From Tomitella fengzijianii (lineage in GTDB: Bacteria > Actinomycetota > Actinomycetes > Mycobacteriales > Mycobacteriaceae): a DNA stretch of 64,000 nucleotides. The notes beneath the pieces are model-generated. The model worked only from the letters and a program-made list of their open reading frames with translations. It had not been told where the DNA came from and made no database searches. Position numbers and translations under genes: made by a program. The DNA lies in assembly GCF_007559025.1 (NCBI RefSeq), contig NZ_CP041765.1, positions 148,679 through 212,678 of the forward strand. The letters run 5' to 3'. Position 1 is the first letter of the stretch; each line of letters begins with the position of its first letter. This document shows, one piece after another, positions 35,891 to 44,555 of the stretch.

Positions 35891-36834
35891 CCCCGCACCC
35901 CGACGGGCTTGTCGCCGACGATGGAGATGCGGTCCATGACGCGTCGGGCCGGGAAGTAGTCGCTGGAGGCGTAGTGCTGGCACGACCGGTTGTCCCACAT
36001 CGCGATCGTGTCCGGCTGCCACCGCAGCCGAACCTGCAGTTCCGGTCGCATCACGTGGCGGTACAGCAGCCGCAGCAGCTCGTTCGAATCGTCCTCCGGC
36101 ATGCCGACGATCCGCTGGGTGAACGCGACATTGACGAACAGCACGCGCCGGCCGTTCTCGGGGAGCACGCGCACCACGGGATGGCGCACCGGCGGGAACT
36201 GCGGCCGGAGCGACTCGATGGCGTCCGCGGGCATGCCGGAGCCGAACGACTTGATCCAGTCGTGTTCGGCCTCGAGCCCGTCGATGCGCTGCTTGATGTC
36301 ATCGGGAAGCAGGTCGTAGGCGGCGCCGGTGTCCGCCCAGAGCGTGTCGCCGCCGACGTCGGGGATCTCCACCGCCCGAAGGATCGCCGCGAACGACGGG
36401 TGTTCGTGCCAGGTGACGTCGTTGTGCCAGATGTTCTCGGCGCCGACCGCGGTGCCGTCCTTGGCGAGAGTCGCCACGTCCACGTCGGTCTGACCCGGCT
36501 GGGTGTACTTGTAGAACGGGTGCTGTTCGAGCGCCCCCCACTTCTCGGCGAACGCCCGGTGCTCGGTGCGGCTGATGTCCTGTCCGCGGAAGAACAGCAC
36601 CTTCCACTCGAGCAGTGCGCGGCGCAACTCGCCCATGACCGCGTCCGGGAGGTCCCCGCTCAGACGGATTCCCGAGATTTCCGCGCCGATCGTCGGAGCA
36701 TGCGGTGTCAGCGAGAACGCTTCGTAGGGCCGTTCATCGACGCCGGCGGCCAGACGCGGCGCCACGATGGGTCCGAAGCACGCCAGCGGATCCGTCGGCG
36801 TGGGCGTCGCCGCGGCGGGTATCGCATATGTCAT
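35887..36834 (-). CDS. TauD/TfdA-family Fe(II)/2-oxoglutarate dioxygenase
   Basis: The 315-residue dioxygenase has the facial triad: 'NIWHNDVTWHEHP' (HxD), and the distal His in 'MWDNRSCQHYASSDYF', followed by the 2-oxoglutarate-binding Arg in 'RRVMDRISIVGD'. Segments 'IGAEISGIRLSGDL' and 'VLFFRGQDI' are standard for the TauD/alkylsulfatase/TfdA group, which oxidises taurine, sulfate esters or aryloxy acids with loss of a sulfite, sulfate or ether group. ATG overlaps the tetR stop (ATGA). The substrate is unknown. Confidence 0.92.
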   Translation of the reverse strand: MTYAIPAAATPTPTDPLACFGPIVAPRLAAGVDERPYEAFSLTPHAPTIGAEISGIRLSGDLPDAVMGELRRALLEWKVLFFRGQDISRTEHRAFAEKWGALEQHPFYKYTQPGQTDVDVATLAKDGTAVGAENIWHNDVTWHEHPSFAAILRAVEIPDVGGDTLWADTGAAYDLLPDDIKQRIDGLEAEHDWIKSFGSGMPADAIESLRPQFPPVRHPVVRVLPENGRRVLFVNVAFTQRIVGMPEDDSNELLRLLYRHVMRPELQVRLRWQPDTIAMWDNRSCQHYASSDYFPARRVMDRISIVGDKPVGVRG

Positions 36835-37466
36835 CGAGTGTCTCCTGACTGTAGATCCATGGCCTCTGAGGCCGGTGCGTTGAGCAGTGCCACGCAGCTG
36901 GTGATGAGGTCCGCCACGACGACGGCGCTCTCCGGCCGGCGCGTTCCCAGCCCCTCCTGTGTTGCGAGGGTGATCATGTTGAGCTTCACGATGTTGTTGG
37001 CCCGCCAGCCCGCAGCGGGCTCTCCCACGGGGCAGAGTCCGATGAGCAGTTTCTGGACCATTCGGAAACTCTCGGCACGGAGGTGCTTCTGCACGATCTC
37101 GGCCAATACGGGGTCGAGCAAGGCCTGCACGAGGAACCGGGCGTAGCGGCTGTCCGCGCGGCCGAGCGTCTCCGCCGCCAGGGGGCAGACCAGGGCCTCC
37201 ACCGCTTGCCGGGCCTGCGGCGGATCGTCGGACCGTCCGATCCGGTCGAGCATCTCCTGGCGCTTCTTGTCGACCGGGCGCATGCGGAGTTCGAGCACCG
37301 CCTCGAGCAGGTCGTTGCGCGATCCGAAGTGGTACCGGACCGCCGACCTGTTGGCCTGGCGGGCCGCAAGCTGAACGTCCTTGACCGTCAAGGCGGCGAT
37401 GCCGCGTTCCGCGACGATCCGCTCGGCCGCCTCGATGAGCGCCAGCTGTGGAGTGCTATAGGTCAC
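36831..37466 (-). CDS. TetR-family regulator of the tauD-nitroreductase operon
   Basis: The 211-residue protein has an N-terminal helix-turn-helix ('LIEAAERIVAERGIAALTVKDVQLAARQANRSAVRYHFGSRNDLLEAVL', about 8-57) and an alpha-helical C domain with 'YARFLVQALLDPVLAEIVQKHL'. It is first gene of the operon and its stop overlaps the dioxygenase start, so it most likely controls its own operon. The 133-base upstream gap contains an AT-richer stretch with TTAA repeats around 37475-37493 as a possible operator, but no clean palindrome. Confidence 0.88.
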   Translation of the reverse strand: MTYSTPQLALIEAAERIVAERGIAALTVKDVQLAARQANRSAVRYHFGSRNDLLEAVLELRMRPVDKKRQEMLDRIGRSDDPPQARQAVEALVCPLAAETLGRADSRYARFLVQALLDPVLAEIVQKHLRAESFRMVQKLLIGLCPVGEPAAGWRANNIVKLNMITLATQEGLGTRRPESAVVVADLITSCVALLNAPASEAMDLQSGDTR

Positions 37467-37599
37467 GACCCCAAGTTAAGACTGCGGCATTAATCTGTCA
37501 ATCCGACGTGAGATCATGACTTGGCGGAGGTCGCCTGGAATTGCATGCGGCGGTTGCGAGACTCTTTACCTGCGGGTCCCCGCCGGGCATCATATAAGG

Positions 37600-38580
37600 A
37601 TGAAGGCCGCCGAGCCCGCGACCACCGACGCCGTGAAACCGCATGACTTCACCGCCGTCGCAACCAGATACCGGCGCGAGCTGCTCGCGCACTGCTACCG
37701 GATGACGGGGTCCGTCGGCGAGGCCGAGGATCTGGTGCAGGAGACCTACCTGCGGGCGTGGCGTGCCTACGACGCGTTCGAGGGGCGTTCGTCGGTGCGG
37801 ACCTGGCTGTACAAGATCGCCACCAACGTCTGCCTGACCAACCTCGACGGGCGTTCGCGCCGCCCGCTCCCCACCGGGCTCGGCACCGCCGATTCGCGGG
37901 CGTCGGACGAGTTGGTGGAGGACCACGAGATCCCCTGGCTCGAGCCGATCCCCGATGCCGCGGTGGCCGTGACCGAGCGCGAGTCCATCCGTCTCGCCTT
38001 CGTGGCGGCACTGCAACACCTGCCGGCACGCCAGCGCGCTGTGCTGATCCTGCGCGACGTTCTGCGCTGGACGGCCAAAGAGACGGCCGCGGTACTCGGC
38101 ACCACCGCCACGGCGGTCAATTCGGCGCTGCAGCGCGCGCACCGCGAGTTGAAGGATGCCGGACTGAGCGAGGACTCCGTCGTCGGTGAGCTCGACGAAT
38201 CGCAGCGGCGGTTGCTCGACGCCTACGTGGATGCATTCTGGCGCAAGGACATCGACGCGATCGTGGGCATGCTGACCGAGGATGCGGTGTGGGAGATGCC
38301 TCCGTTCACGGGGTGGTATTCCGGACCGCAGCAGATCGGCGAGCTCATCGACACCCGGTGCCCCGGCGGGCCGCGCGACATGCCGATGCTCGCCACGAGC
38401 GCCAACGGCCAGCCCGCGTTCGGGCTGTACATGGCGCAGCCCGACGGCACGTACGCCCCGTTCCAGCTGCAGGTCCTGCGGCTGGACGGCGACAGGGTGG
38501 CCAAGGTGGTCGCCTTCTTCACACCGGGCCTGTTCGAGCGTTTCGGGTTGCCTTCCCGGCTGGACGCGCCCGCGGGTTGA
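37600..38580 (+). CDS. ECF RNA polymerase sigma factor with C-terminal SnoaL-like domain
   Basis: The 326-residue protein has sigma region 2 ('RYRRELLAHCYRMTGSVGEAEDLVQETYLRAWRAYDAFEGRSSVRTWLYKIATNVCL', about 18-80) and region 4 ('ALQHLPARQRAVLILRDVLRWTAKETAAVLGTTATAVNSALQRAHREL', about 140-187). A SnoaL/NTF2-like domain follows at about 205-320. The linker 'WLEPIPDAAVAVTERESIRLAF' matches the SigG/TIGR02960 ECF group, in which the SnoaL domain modulates activity instead of a membrane anti-sigma factor. No anti-sigma gene is adjacent. ATG at 37600 is weakly supported: ATAAGG directly abuts it, so a leaderless transcript is possible. An upstream start at 37516 is less likely. Confidence 0.9.
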   Translation: MKAAEPATTDAVKPHDFTAVATRYRRELLAHCYRMTGSVGEAEDLVQETYLRAWRAYDAFEGRSSVRTWLYKIATNVCLTNLDGRSRRPLPTGLGTADSRASDELVEDHEIPWLEPIPDAAVAVTERESIRLAFVAALQHLPARQRAVLILRDVLRWTAKETAAVLGTTATAVNSALQRAHRELKDAGLSEDSVVGELDESQRRLLDAYVDAFWRKDIDAIVGMLTEDAVWEMPPFTGWYSGPQQIGELIDTRCPGGPRDMPMLATSANGQPAFGLYMAQPDGTYAPFQLQVLRLDGDRVAKVVAFFTPGLFERFGLPSRLDAPAG

Positions 38581-38604
38581 CGGCCGGGCGGCGGACTCCC
38601 GCCG

Positions 38605-39348
38605 TCAGGGTTGCTCCCCGGTGCGCTCGTCGGCCGCGGCGCGCTTGTCGTTCGCTGCGCCCGAGTCCTCCGGGGCGGCGTCCGCGTCGCCGCCCAGCGC
38701 CCCGCGGGCGGTCTTCGCCGCGCCGGCCGTCGACTCGCCGACCCTCGTGGTGTGGGAGGCTACGGCGTCGTCGACGGCGGAGATGCCGGTGGAGCCGAAC
38801 ATCTTCTTCTGCGTCTCCATCGCCGTCTCGACGGACTTCTCGTAGGCGTCGACGCCCTGCAGGGCGGCCTTCTTGCCCACTCCGACGGCGGCGGACCCCG
38901 CCTTGCGGCCGACGCCCACTGCGACGGTGCCGGCTTTCCAGCCCGCCCCGAGTGCCGCGACGCCGAGCCGCTTGCCCGTGTCGAGTGCCGCGGCGGCGGG
39001 GCCGTGCGGGGCGGGCCCGGCGGCGGGCGGCTCCTGCGGCTGCACGTCCGGAGCGCTCGCCGCGTCGGCGGCCGGTGCGGCGGTGCCGGGCTCCGGGACG
39101 CCGACCGGACGAGCCTTGTCGCCGGGCTGCTGCGCACCGCCGTCGACCCCGGACGTGGTCTGCCCGCCGCGCGCGGCCCGCCGTCGTGCCCGTGCGTCGC
39201 CGACGAACCTGCCGACGCCCTTGATCGCCGGGCCTGTGGACGCCCGCGCCGTGCCCGCCAATGACGACAGGCGGGCGCGGGCGCGCGCACCCGAGCCGGC
39301 GGCGCCCTCGCCGCTGCCTTCGTCCCCGTGGGATGCCGGATTCGTCAT
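38605..39348 (-). CDS. Ala/Gly-rich, probable polyhydroxyalkanoate granule-associated (phasin-like) protein
   Basis: The 247-residue, low-complexity protein is rich in Ala, Gly and Lys. A central part repeats 'VGRKAGSAAVGVGKKAALQGVD' and contains 'YEKSVETAMETQKKMFGSTG', similar to phasin amphipathic helices. There is no signal peptide or membrane span. ATG at 39348 has AGGAG eight bases upstream. It is directly downstream of phaC (54 bases), the usual place for granule proteins, so a coating or granule-binding role is inferred. Sequence alone does not prove it. Confidence 0.65.
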   Translation of the reverse strand: MTNPASHGDEGSGEGAAGSGARARARLSSLAGTARASTGPAIKGVGRFVGDARARRRAARGGQTTSGVDGGAQQPGDKARPVGVPEPGTAAPAADAASAPDVQPQEPPAAGPAPHGPAAAALDTGKRLGVAALGAGWKAGTVAVGVGRKAGSAAVGVGKKAALQGVDAYEKSVETAMETQKKMFGSTGISAVDDAVASHTTRVGESTAGAAKTARGALGGDADAAPEDSGAANDKRAAADERTGEQP

Positions 39349-39401
39349 AGCGGACTCCTGACCGTGCGGTGTGCGCCCGGGCGGGCCGCCGGGGCGTGCG
39401 C

Positions 39402-41186
39402 TCAGCTGCGGACGTACGTGCCAGGGGCCGCCACCAGCGGCGGGTGCGTCTCGCTGCCCATGCTGGGCGGGGCCTGCAGCGCGCCCGCGCGCGCCGAGCC
39501 CCACTTCGCCCAATCCTCCCACCAGGAGCGGTCCCTGCGGGTGGCTTTCCCGTCCCATTCCGCGCCCGTGGCGGGGAGCGCGCCGGCCTGCTCGCCCTCA
39601 GGGGCGCCGACGGCCTTGGACCAGCTCTTCTTTCCGGGCGGATTGACGATCCCGGCGATGTGCCCGCCGTTGGACAGCACGTACCGCGCGTCCTTGCCGA
39701 ACAGCCGGGCGCCCTTGTAGGACGATTCCCAAGGCACGATGTGGTCGGTCTCGGCGCCCACGATGTACACGTCGCCGGTGAAGTCGCGCAGGGAGATCGG
39801 GCGCCCGCAGATCTCGAACTTCTCCTGGGCCAGCAGGTTCGCGCCGTAGAGGTCGCGCAGGTACTTCGTGTGCATCGCGGCGGGCATGCGGGTGGAGTCC
39901 TCGTTCCAGACCAGGAGGTCGAAGGCGGGCGGCGCCTCGCCGAGCATCCACCGCGACACCCAGTACCCGAAGATGAGGTCGTTGGCGCGCATGAGGTCGA
40001 AGGTGGTGGCCATGTCGGCCCCGGGCAGATACCCCTTCTTGACCATGAGCACCTCGACCTTGTCGAGCGTGTCGGGGTCGGTCATGTTGGCCATCTCGCC
40101 GGGATCGGTGTAGTCGAGCAGCGTGTTGATGAGCGTGAGGCTGCCGATGCGCGTATCGCCGCGCCCCGCGAACAGCGCCGCCGCGATGCTCGCCAGCGCC
40201 CCGCCCAGGCACAGCCCCACCAGGTCCACCGTGGGCGCCCCCGTGATCTCCTGCACCGCGTCGACGGCCGCGTCGATGCCGAGTTCGACGTAATCGTCGA
40301 ACGTCACCGACTTCATGGACGCATCCGGATTGCGGTAGGAGATGACGAACACCGTGCGCCCGTGCTGCACCGCCCACTCGAGGAAGCTCCGGCCCGGTCC
40401 CAGATCCATGATGTAGTACTTGTTGATCCACGGCGGGCTGGCCAGCATGGGAACGGCGTGGACCTCGTCGGTCTGCGGCGCGTACTGGATCAGCTCGATC
40501 AGCTCGTTGCGGAACACGACCTGGCCCGGGGTCGCGGCCATGTTCTCCCCCAGGGTGAACGCGTCGTTGTCCACGCGCAGCGGGCGGCCCTTGCGCTTGA
40601 GCAGGTCCGATACGGCGTATCCGGCGCCGCGGACGAGCGACTTGCCCCCGGTCTCGAAGGCGCGGGCGAGCACCTTCGGGTTGGTGACGGGGGTGTTCGT
40701 GGGCGCGGCGGCGTCCCAGAACAATTCGGTGAACTGTCGTGCCTTGGCCGCGGTGATCTTGTCCGCACCGGAGGCGTCCACCAGGTCGAGCGCGAACGCG
40801 CGCGCAGCGAAGTACGACTGCACGAGCGAGAAGTAGACGGGGTTCTCGCGCCAGGCCTTGTCGGAGAAGCGGCGGTCGCCCTGCAGCTCCGGCGCGCCTT
40901 CGACGTTCTTGCCGCTGAGCGCGACGCGGGCGGTGTCCGTCGGGACCTTGGCCAGGCGGGTCGCGAGGTTCTCGACGGCCGACGCCACCCCCACGGGGTT
41001 GCGGGCCGCGCCGACGGCCGCCTTGGCGGTGGACCCGAGCCAGCCGGCCGGGTCCAGTTCCGCGGCGATGCGGGTCTTCATCGGGAACTTCGGCTTGGCG
41101 GCGCCGGCGGTCTTGCCCGACCTTCCGGACGTTCCCGCGCTCGCGGTCTTCTCACGGTTGCCGGAGTTCCTGGTTTTGTCGGTCAT
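39402..41186 (-). CDS. phaC: Poly(R)-hydroxyalkanoic acid synthase, class I type
   Basis: The 594-residue synthase polymerises 3-hydroxyacyl-CoA into storage polyester. The lipase-box-like nucleophile is Cys326 in 'LVGLCLGGALAS'. The catalytic Asp lies in 'AETDHIVPWESSY' and the His in 'SNGGHIAGIVNPPG'. The PhaC N domain ('GDRRFSDKAWRENPVYFSLVQSYFAA') is intact. The first about 45 residues are Lys/Ser/Ala-rich. Neighbours are a phasin-like protein and a MaoC hydratase, which can supply (R)-3-hydroxyacyl-CoA from beta-oxidation. No phaA or phaB is adjacent. Confidence 0.95.
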   Translation of the reverse strand: MTDKTRNSGNREKTASAGTSGRSGKTAGAAKPKFPMKTRIAAELDPAGWLGSTAKAAVGAARNPVGVASAVENLATRLAKVPTDTARVALSGKNVEGAPELQGDRRFSDKAWRENPVYFSLVQSYFAARAFALDLVDASGADKITAAKARQFTELFWDAAAPTNTPVTNPKVLARAFETGGKSLVRGAGYAVSDLLKRKGRPLRVDNDAFTLGENMAATPGQVVFRNELIELIQYAPQTDEVHAVPMLASPPWINKYYIMDLGPGRSFLEWAVQHGRTVFVISYRNPDASMKSVTFDDYVELGIDAAVDAVQEITGAPTVDLVGLCLGGALASIAAALFAGRGDTRIGSLTLINTLLDYTDPGEMANMTDPDTLDKVEVLMVKKGYLPGADMATTFDLMRANDLIFGYWVSRWMLGEAPPAFDLLVWNEDSTRMPAAMHTKYLRDLYGANLLAQEKFEICGRPISLRDFTGDVYIVGAETDHIVPWESSYKGARLFGKDARYVLSNGGHIAGIVNPPGKKSWSKAVGAPEGEQAGALPATGAEWDGKATRRDRSWWEDWAKWGSARAGALQAPPSMGSETHPPLVAAPGTYVRS

Positions 41187-41243
41187 CGCCTTCGCCTTCT
41201 TCTGGTGGGAACGGATGGGTGCTGGTGCGGCCGGGGCGACCGG

Positions 41244-41747
41244 TCAGGATTCGACGTCGCCGAGGTAGCGCAGGATCGTCGCGCACACGCAGACGGGGCG
41301 TTCGATGCCCGGCACGTCGAACACGAGCGTCACGCCCACCTGGTATCCGCCGGCGATCGCGTCGACCGAGTCGATCGTGGCGGTGGCGCCGACCTCGGAG
41401 CCGACGGGCACGGGAGCGGGGAAGCGGACCTTCTCGAGCCCGTAGTTGATGACCTGGTCCGATCCGGTCACGTCGAGGACGTCCCAGAACAGGTCCACCG
41501 CCAGCGACAGCGTGAGGTAACCGTGGGCGATGGTGGTGCCGAACGGGCCGTCCTTCGCGCGCTCCGGGTCGACGTGGATCCACTGGTGATCGCCGGTCGC
41601 GTCGGCGAACCCGTTGATCCGCTCCTGGTCGATGAGGATGCGGCGGGACGGGCCGAGACTCTCGCCCACCAGGGAGGGGAGGTCGGCGAGGCGGACCCGG
41701 CGCGGCTGCGATTGCGGGTCGGCTTGCGCTGTGAAATGCGAGTTCAT
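41244..41747 (-). CDS. MaoC-like (R)-specific enoyl-CoA hydratase
   Basis: The 167-residue hot-dog-fold hydratase has the catalytic signature 'FADATGDHQWIHVDPERAKDGPFGTTIAHGYLTLSLA' (Asp and His dyad). It converts trans-2-enoyl-CoA to (R)-3-hydroxyacyl-CoA, the PhaC monomer. It is 57 bases upstream of phaC on the same strand and probably in its operon, so a PhaJ-like supply role is likely (inference). Upstream begins a 641-base gap. Confidence 0.9.
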   Translation of the reverse strand: MNSHFTAQADPQSQPRRVRLADLPSLVGESLGPSRRILIDQERINGFADATGDHQWIHVDPERAKDGPFGTTIAHGYLTLSLAVDLFWDVLDVTGSDQVINYGLEKVRFPAPVPVGSEVGATATIDSVDAIAGGYQVGVTLVFDVPGIERPVCVCATILRYLGDVES

Positions 41748-42388
41748 CGTGGTCCTTCACGTGTTGCGGGCGTGTCTGCGGCCCCGGGGGCCGGGTTCGG
41801 GCCTCCCGCCGGCGCCGGGGCTTGGCCGGAGGACGGCAAGGGGGCGCCGGGCGGGGAGCGCGGTGCGTGCTCCCCGCCGGGGGATCGGGCAGTGGGATTC
41901 GGTCGGCCGAGGCCGGGCGGCGGGAGGCTGGACAAGAGCACCGCGGCTGAGCGGTGCGACTTGTGCGGGTTCGCGTGACCCGGCGATTCCCCCGAACCGT
42001 CGGGACGCGTTGCCGCGTGGCGCTCCCCGCGCCATTTGTTTTCCGTATCCGCCGGTTATATGTATCCGGCGGTTCCGCCCAATCGGGCTCCGTCTGGTGA
42101 GTAGAAAGCGACCCCTGCTGCGCTTCTACTGCGATGGACATGATTGATATTAGGGAGGGTGGCTAATGGAATCAATGGTGTGTGATCCATGCCATCGCCG
42201 CCGAAGTGTGTAACGTATCCCCAGGTGGAAGGGCAGTCCGGAACATTAGAATCAATTCTTGAATTCGCTCGAATGTACTCGTCGGTGTTACTCGCGGGTA
42301 TTTCGACGCGGCGATGAAAGACGTGCCCTAGTGAACGCTCGGTTTGGAAGGAATAGGCGATGCCGCCGGATCGTGATGAGAACCCACC
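41748..42388. other. 641-base intergenic region
   Basis: No convincing protein gene longer than about 20 codons is present. The first part (41750-41980) is GC-rich like the surrounding genes, and the rest is clearly AT-richer. It includes an inverted repeat CCGCCGG-N10-CCGGCGG (42049-42055/42066-42072) and a short open frame with a strong ribosome site at 42166. The AT-rich part probably holds the promoter and long leader of the cold-shock gene at 42389. Confidence 0.6.
42166..42213 (+). CDS. Possible 15-residue leader peptide
   Basis: ATG preceded by AGGGAGG seven bases upstream encodes MESMVCDPCHRRRSV and stops at TAA. The ribosome site is better than that of most full-length genes here. 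It ends 175 bases before the cold-shock-protein gene on the same strand. It has a CDPC pair and an RRR run. It may be a regulatory upstream peptide or chance; there is no homology evidence. Confidence 0.3.
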   Translation: MESMVCDPCHRRRSV

Positions 42389-42601
42389 ATGACGGTGTCG
42401 GGAATCGTGCGTGAGTGGCGTGCCGACGAGGGCTGGGGCGTCATCGACGCGCCGGAGGCCCCGGGCGGGTGCTGGGCGCACTTCAGCTCCCTGGCGATGA
42501 CGGGCTTCCTGGAGCTACGGGCGGGGCAGGGAGTCGTGATGGACGTCGAGCAGGCGGAACAGGACGGGTATTCGTTCCGGGCACTGCGCGTGTGGCCGTG
42601 A
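42389..42601 (+). CDS. Cold-shock-domain protein
   Basis: The 70-residue protein has a CSD OB fold: 'GIVREWRADEGWGVIDAPEAPGGCWAHFSSLAM' corresponds to the RNP1 region (family consensus GxVKWFNxxKGFGFI), here altered with Trp replacing the first Phe. It ends 'GYSFRALRVWP'. Such proteins bind single-stranded RNA or DNA as chaperones. There is a weak ribosome site and a long AT-rich leader upstream, as often seen for cold-shock genes. The divergent RNP1 means nucleic-acid affinity may differ from CspA. Confidence 0.85.
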   Translation: MTVSGIVREWRADEGWGVIDAPEAPGGCWAHFSSLAMTGFLELRAGQGVVMDVEQAEQDGYSFRALRVWP

Positions 42602-42631
42602 GGGCGGCGAACGGGGCGCTGTCGCGCCGCG

Positions 42632-43552
42632 TCACGTGCGGGCGATGAGGAAATCCTCGCCGCTCGATGAGTGCAGGCCGTCCGCCCGGCCCGCGAAGTA
42701 CCGGTCGCTCAACGCCGGACCGGCCACGTGGTCGGCTTCGCGGAAACCGGCCCCGCGTGCGAGGCCGAGCATCTCGTCGGGCGTGTAGAAGCTGACGAAC
42801 GGCGTGCCCGACTCCTGCGCGCCGTCGCTGCTGGCCTCCAGCCCGCCCTTGTCGCCGTCATCGATGAGGTCCATGGGCAGCAGGAAGGACACGGCGAGCG
42901 TCGAACCGGCGGCGAGGCCCGCGGCGGCGCGCAAGGTCGAGGCGGTCGCCTCGCGGGTGAGGTATTGGACGACGCCGGTCGAAACCACGACGGCGGGCCT
43001 CGACGCGTCGAACCCGGCCCGCAGCAGCGCCGACCACCAGTCTTCGACCTCGAAGTCCACCGGGACGAGGCGCAGGTGCCCCGGAACGCCGTACCCGGTC
43101 TCGTCCAGCCGCCGGCGCTTCCACTCCTGGGGACCGGGCTGGTCGACCTCGAAGACGGTCATCTGCGCGGCGATCTCCGGGCGCCGCAGCGCGAACGTGT
43201 CGATCCCCGCGCCGAGGATCACGTACTGGTCGACCCCGGCAGCGGCCTGCTCGGCGACGAGGTCCTCGACGAACCGGGCCCGCGCGACGATGGAGGCGCG
43301 GAACCCGGCGGTGAACTCCGGATCCATGTCCGGCCGATCGCGCCACTGCGCGGGCGGGTCGACCAGCGCCAGTCCGACGGTGTCCTCGAGGACGTGCGGC
43401 GGCGCGTCGATCAGCACGTGCAGCGCGCGCCACAGGGCCACCCGCTCCGCGGTGTTCTCCGGTCCGATCGTGGTGCGGTCGGATGCAGTGCGGTCGGATG
43501 CAGTGCGGCCGGATGCGGTGCCGGCAGATGCGGTACGCGGGTCCTCGCTCAT
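42632..43552 (-). CDS. Class I SAM-dependent methyltransferase, leucine-carboxyl-methyltransferase-like
   Basis: The 306-residue protein has the SAM motif 'QYVILGAGIDTFALRRPE' near residue 115 and 'VFEVDQPGPQEWKRRRL', typical of the actinobacterial LCM/PPM-like O-methyltransferases abundant in mycobacteria. It ends 'GEDFLIART'. The ATG at 43552 begins a tail in which a 15-base unit repeated about three times encodes TASGRTASDRTASDRT. Upstream in-frame starts run into the divergent gene's promoter. The substrate is unknown. Confidence 0.87.
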   Translation of the reverse strand: MSEDPRTASAGTASGRTASDRTASDRTTIGPENTAERVALWRALHVLIDAPPHVLEDTVGLALVDPPAQWRDRPDMDPEFTAGFRASIVARARFVEDLVAEQAAAGVDQYVILGAGIDTFALRRPEIAAQMTVFEVDQPGPQEWKRRRLDETGYGVPGHLRLVPVDFEVEDWWSALLRAGFDASRPAVVVSTGVVQYLTREATASTLRAAAGLAAGSTLAVSFLLPMDLIDDGDKGGLEASSDGAQESGTPFVSFYTPDEMLGLARGAGFREADHVAGPALSDRYFAGRADGLHSSSGEDFLIART

Positions 43553-43683
43553 ATCGATCCAGTAGACCACTGACGCGGGGCGGCCGCCATCGTCGCCGCG
43601 CACGATCATGGAATCGGCCTCCGCAGACGACGGAGAGCCTTACGCTGAGGTCTGACCGGAAGTCCACCGACCAGGGGACGGCG

Positions 43684-44436
43684 ATGACGAGGGTCAGGAT
43701 CGCTCGATCGGCCGCGGTGCTCGTGGCCGCCGCCGCACTGCTGTGCGCCGGCGCGGGAACGGCAGCCGCCGACAGCTCCGTCGCACCGCCGTCCTCCAGC
43801 GGGTCGTCGGGCGGCGCAGGTTCGTCGGGCAGTGAGGAATCGTCGCTGGATCTGTCGCGGCTCGAAGATCTGGGCGTGCAGGTGGGCGTGGACACCGGGT
43901 CGCTCGGCGACTGGGACGTGACCGGGTCCCTGGGCGTCGAGACCTCCGCTCCGGGGCTGCGCACGGAGATCGACGACGCGGGGCGCATGCGCGTGTGGGT
44001 CACCCGCCCGCAGTCCGCGCCGCTGCTGTCCACGTGCACCCCGGTCCTTGTCGACGCGCGCCACCTTCCCGAGCTGGTGGACACCCTCGACGATCCTTCG
44101 GCGATCCTCGGCGGCGGCCTCCCGGGAGTCACTCTGTTCGCCCCGCCGATCCCGTTCCCGCCGTCGCAGGCGCGCGACTACTGGCAGACCCGCGCCGCCG
44201 TCGAACCGGGCGTGCACGTCCTGGCGGGGGTCTGCCTGCCCCAAGGCACCACCCATATCGCGGCACTCGTCATGACGGTTCCCGGCAGCGGCTGGGGAAG
44301 CGTCGCGGAGACGGCCGGATTCGGCAGCCAGGCCGGCTCGATGCTGATCCGCGAGCAGCTGGGTTCCGTGACCGATTCGGCCGGCAGCGGTACCGGCAGC
44401 AACGGCTCCGGCAGCGACAGCGGTTCCGGCAGCTGA
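43684..44436 (+). CDS. Secreted protein of unknown function
   Basis: The 250-residue protein has a signal peptide ('ARSAAVLVAAAALLCAGAGTAAA', cleavage near 28) and a Ser/Gly-rich linker. The globular domain contains 'GRMRVWVTRPQSAPLLSTCTPVLV', 'PGVTLFAPPIPFPPSQARDYWQTRAAVEPGVHVLAGVCLPQG', with two cysteines that may pair. The C-terminal tail is a Gly/Ser repeat. No family is recognised. A strong hairpin four bases after the stop ends the unit. Confidence 0.75.
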   Translation: MTRVRIARSAAVLVAAAALLCAGAGTAAADSSVAPPSSSGSSGGAGSSGSEESSLDLSRLEDLGVQVGVDTGSLGDWDVTGSLGVETSAPGLRTEIDDAGRMRVWVTRPQSAPLLSTCTPVLVDARHLPELVDTLDDPSAILGGGLPGVTLFAPPIPFPPSQARDYWQTRAAVEPGVHVLAGVCLPQGTTHIAALVMTVPGSGWGSVAETAGFGSQAGSMLIREQLGSVTDSAGSGTGSNGSGSDSGSGS

Positions 44437-44439
44437 CCG

Positions 44440-44461
44440 CGGCGCCCCAGTCCGGGCGCCG
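44440..44461 (+). terminator. 8-bp stem terminator (CGGCGCCC-N6-GGGCGCCG)
   Basis: A perfect stem 44440-44447/44454-44461 with loop CAGTCC lies directly after the stop of the secreted-protein gene. There is no U-tract, common in high-GC actinobacteria. Confidence 0.6.
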
Positions 44462-44555
44462 GTGTTCCCGCAGCCCCAGCTACCTGGCGCCGCGGCCGCC
44501 GGAGCGGCGATACTGGGACGCGGAAGGAACGGTGCGGAAGCAAGCGGGGTGACAG

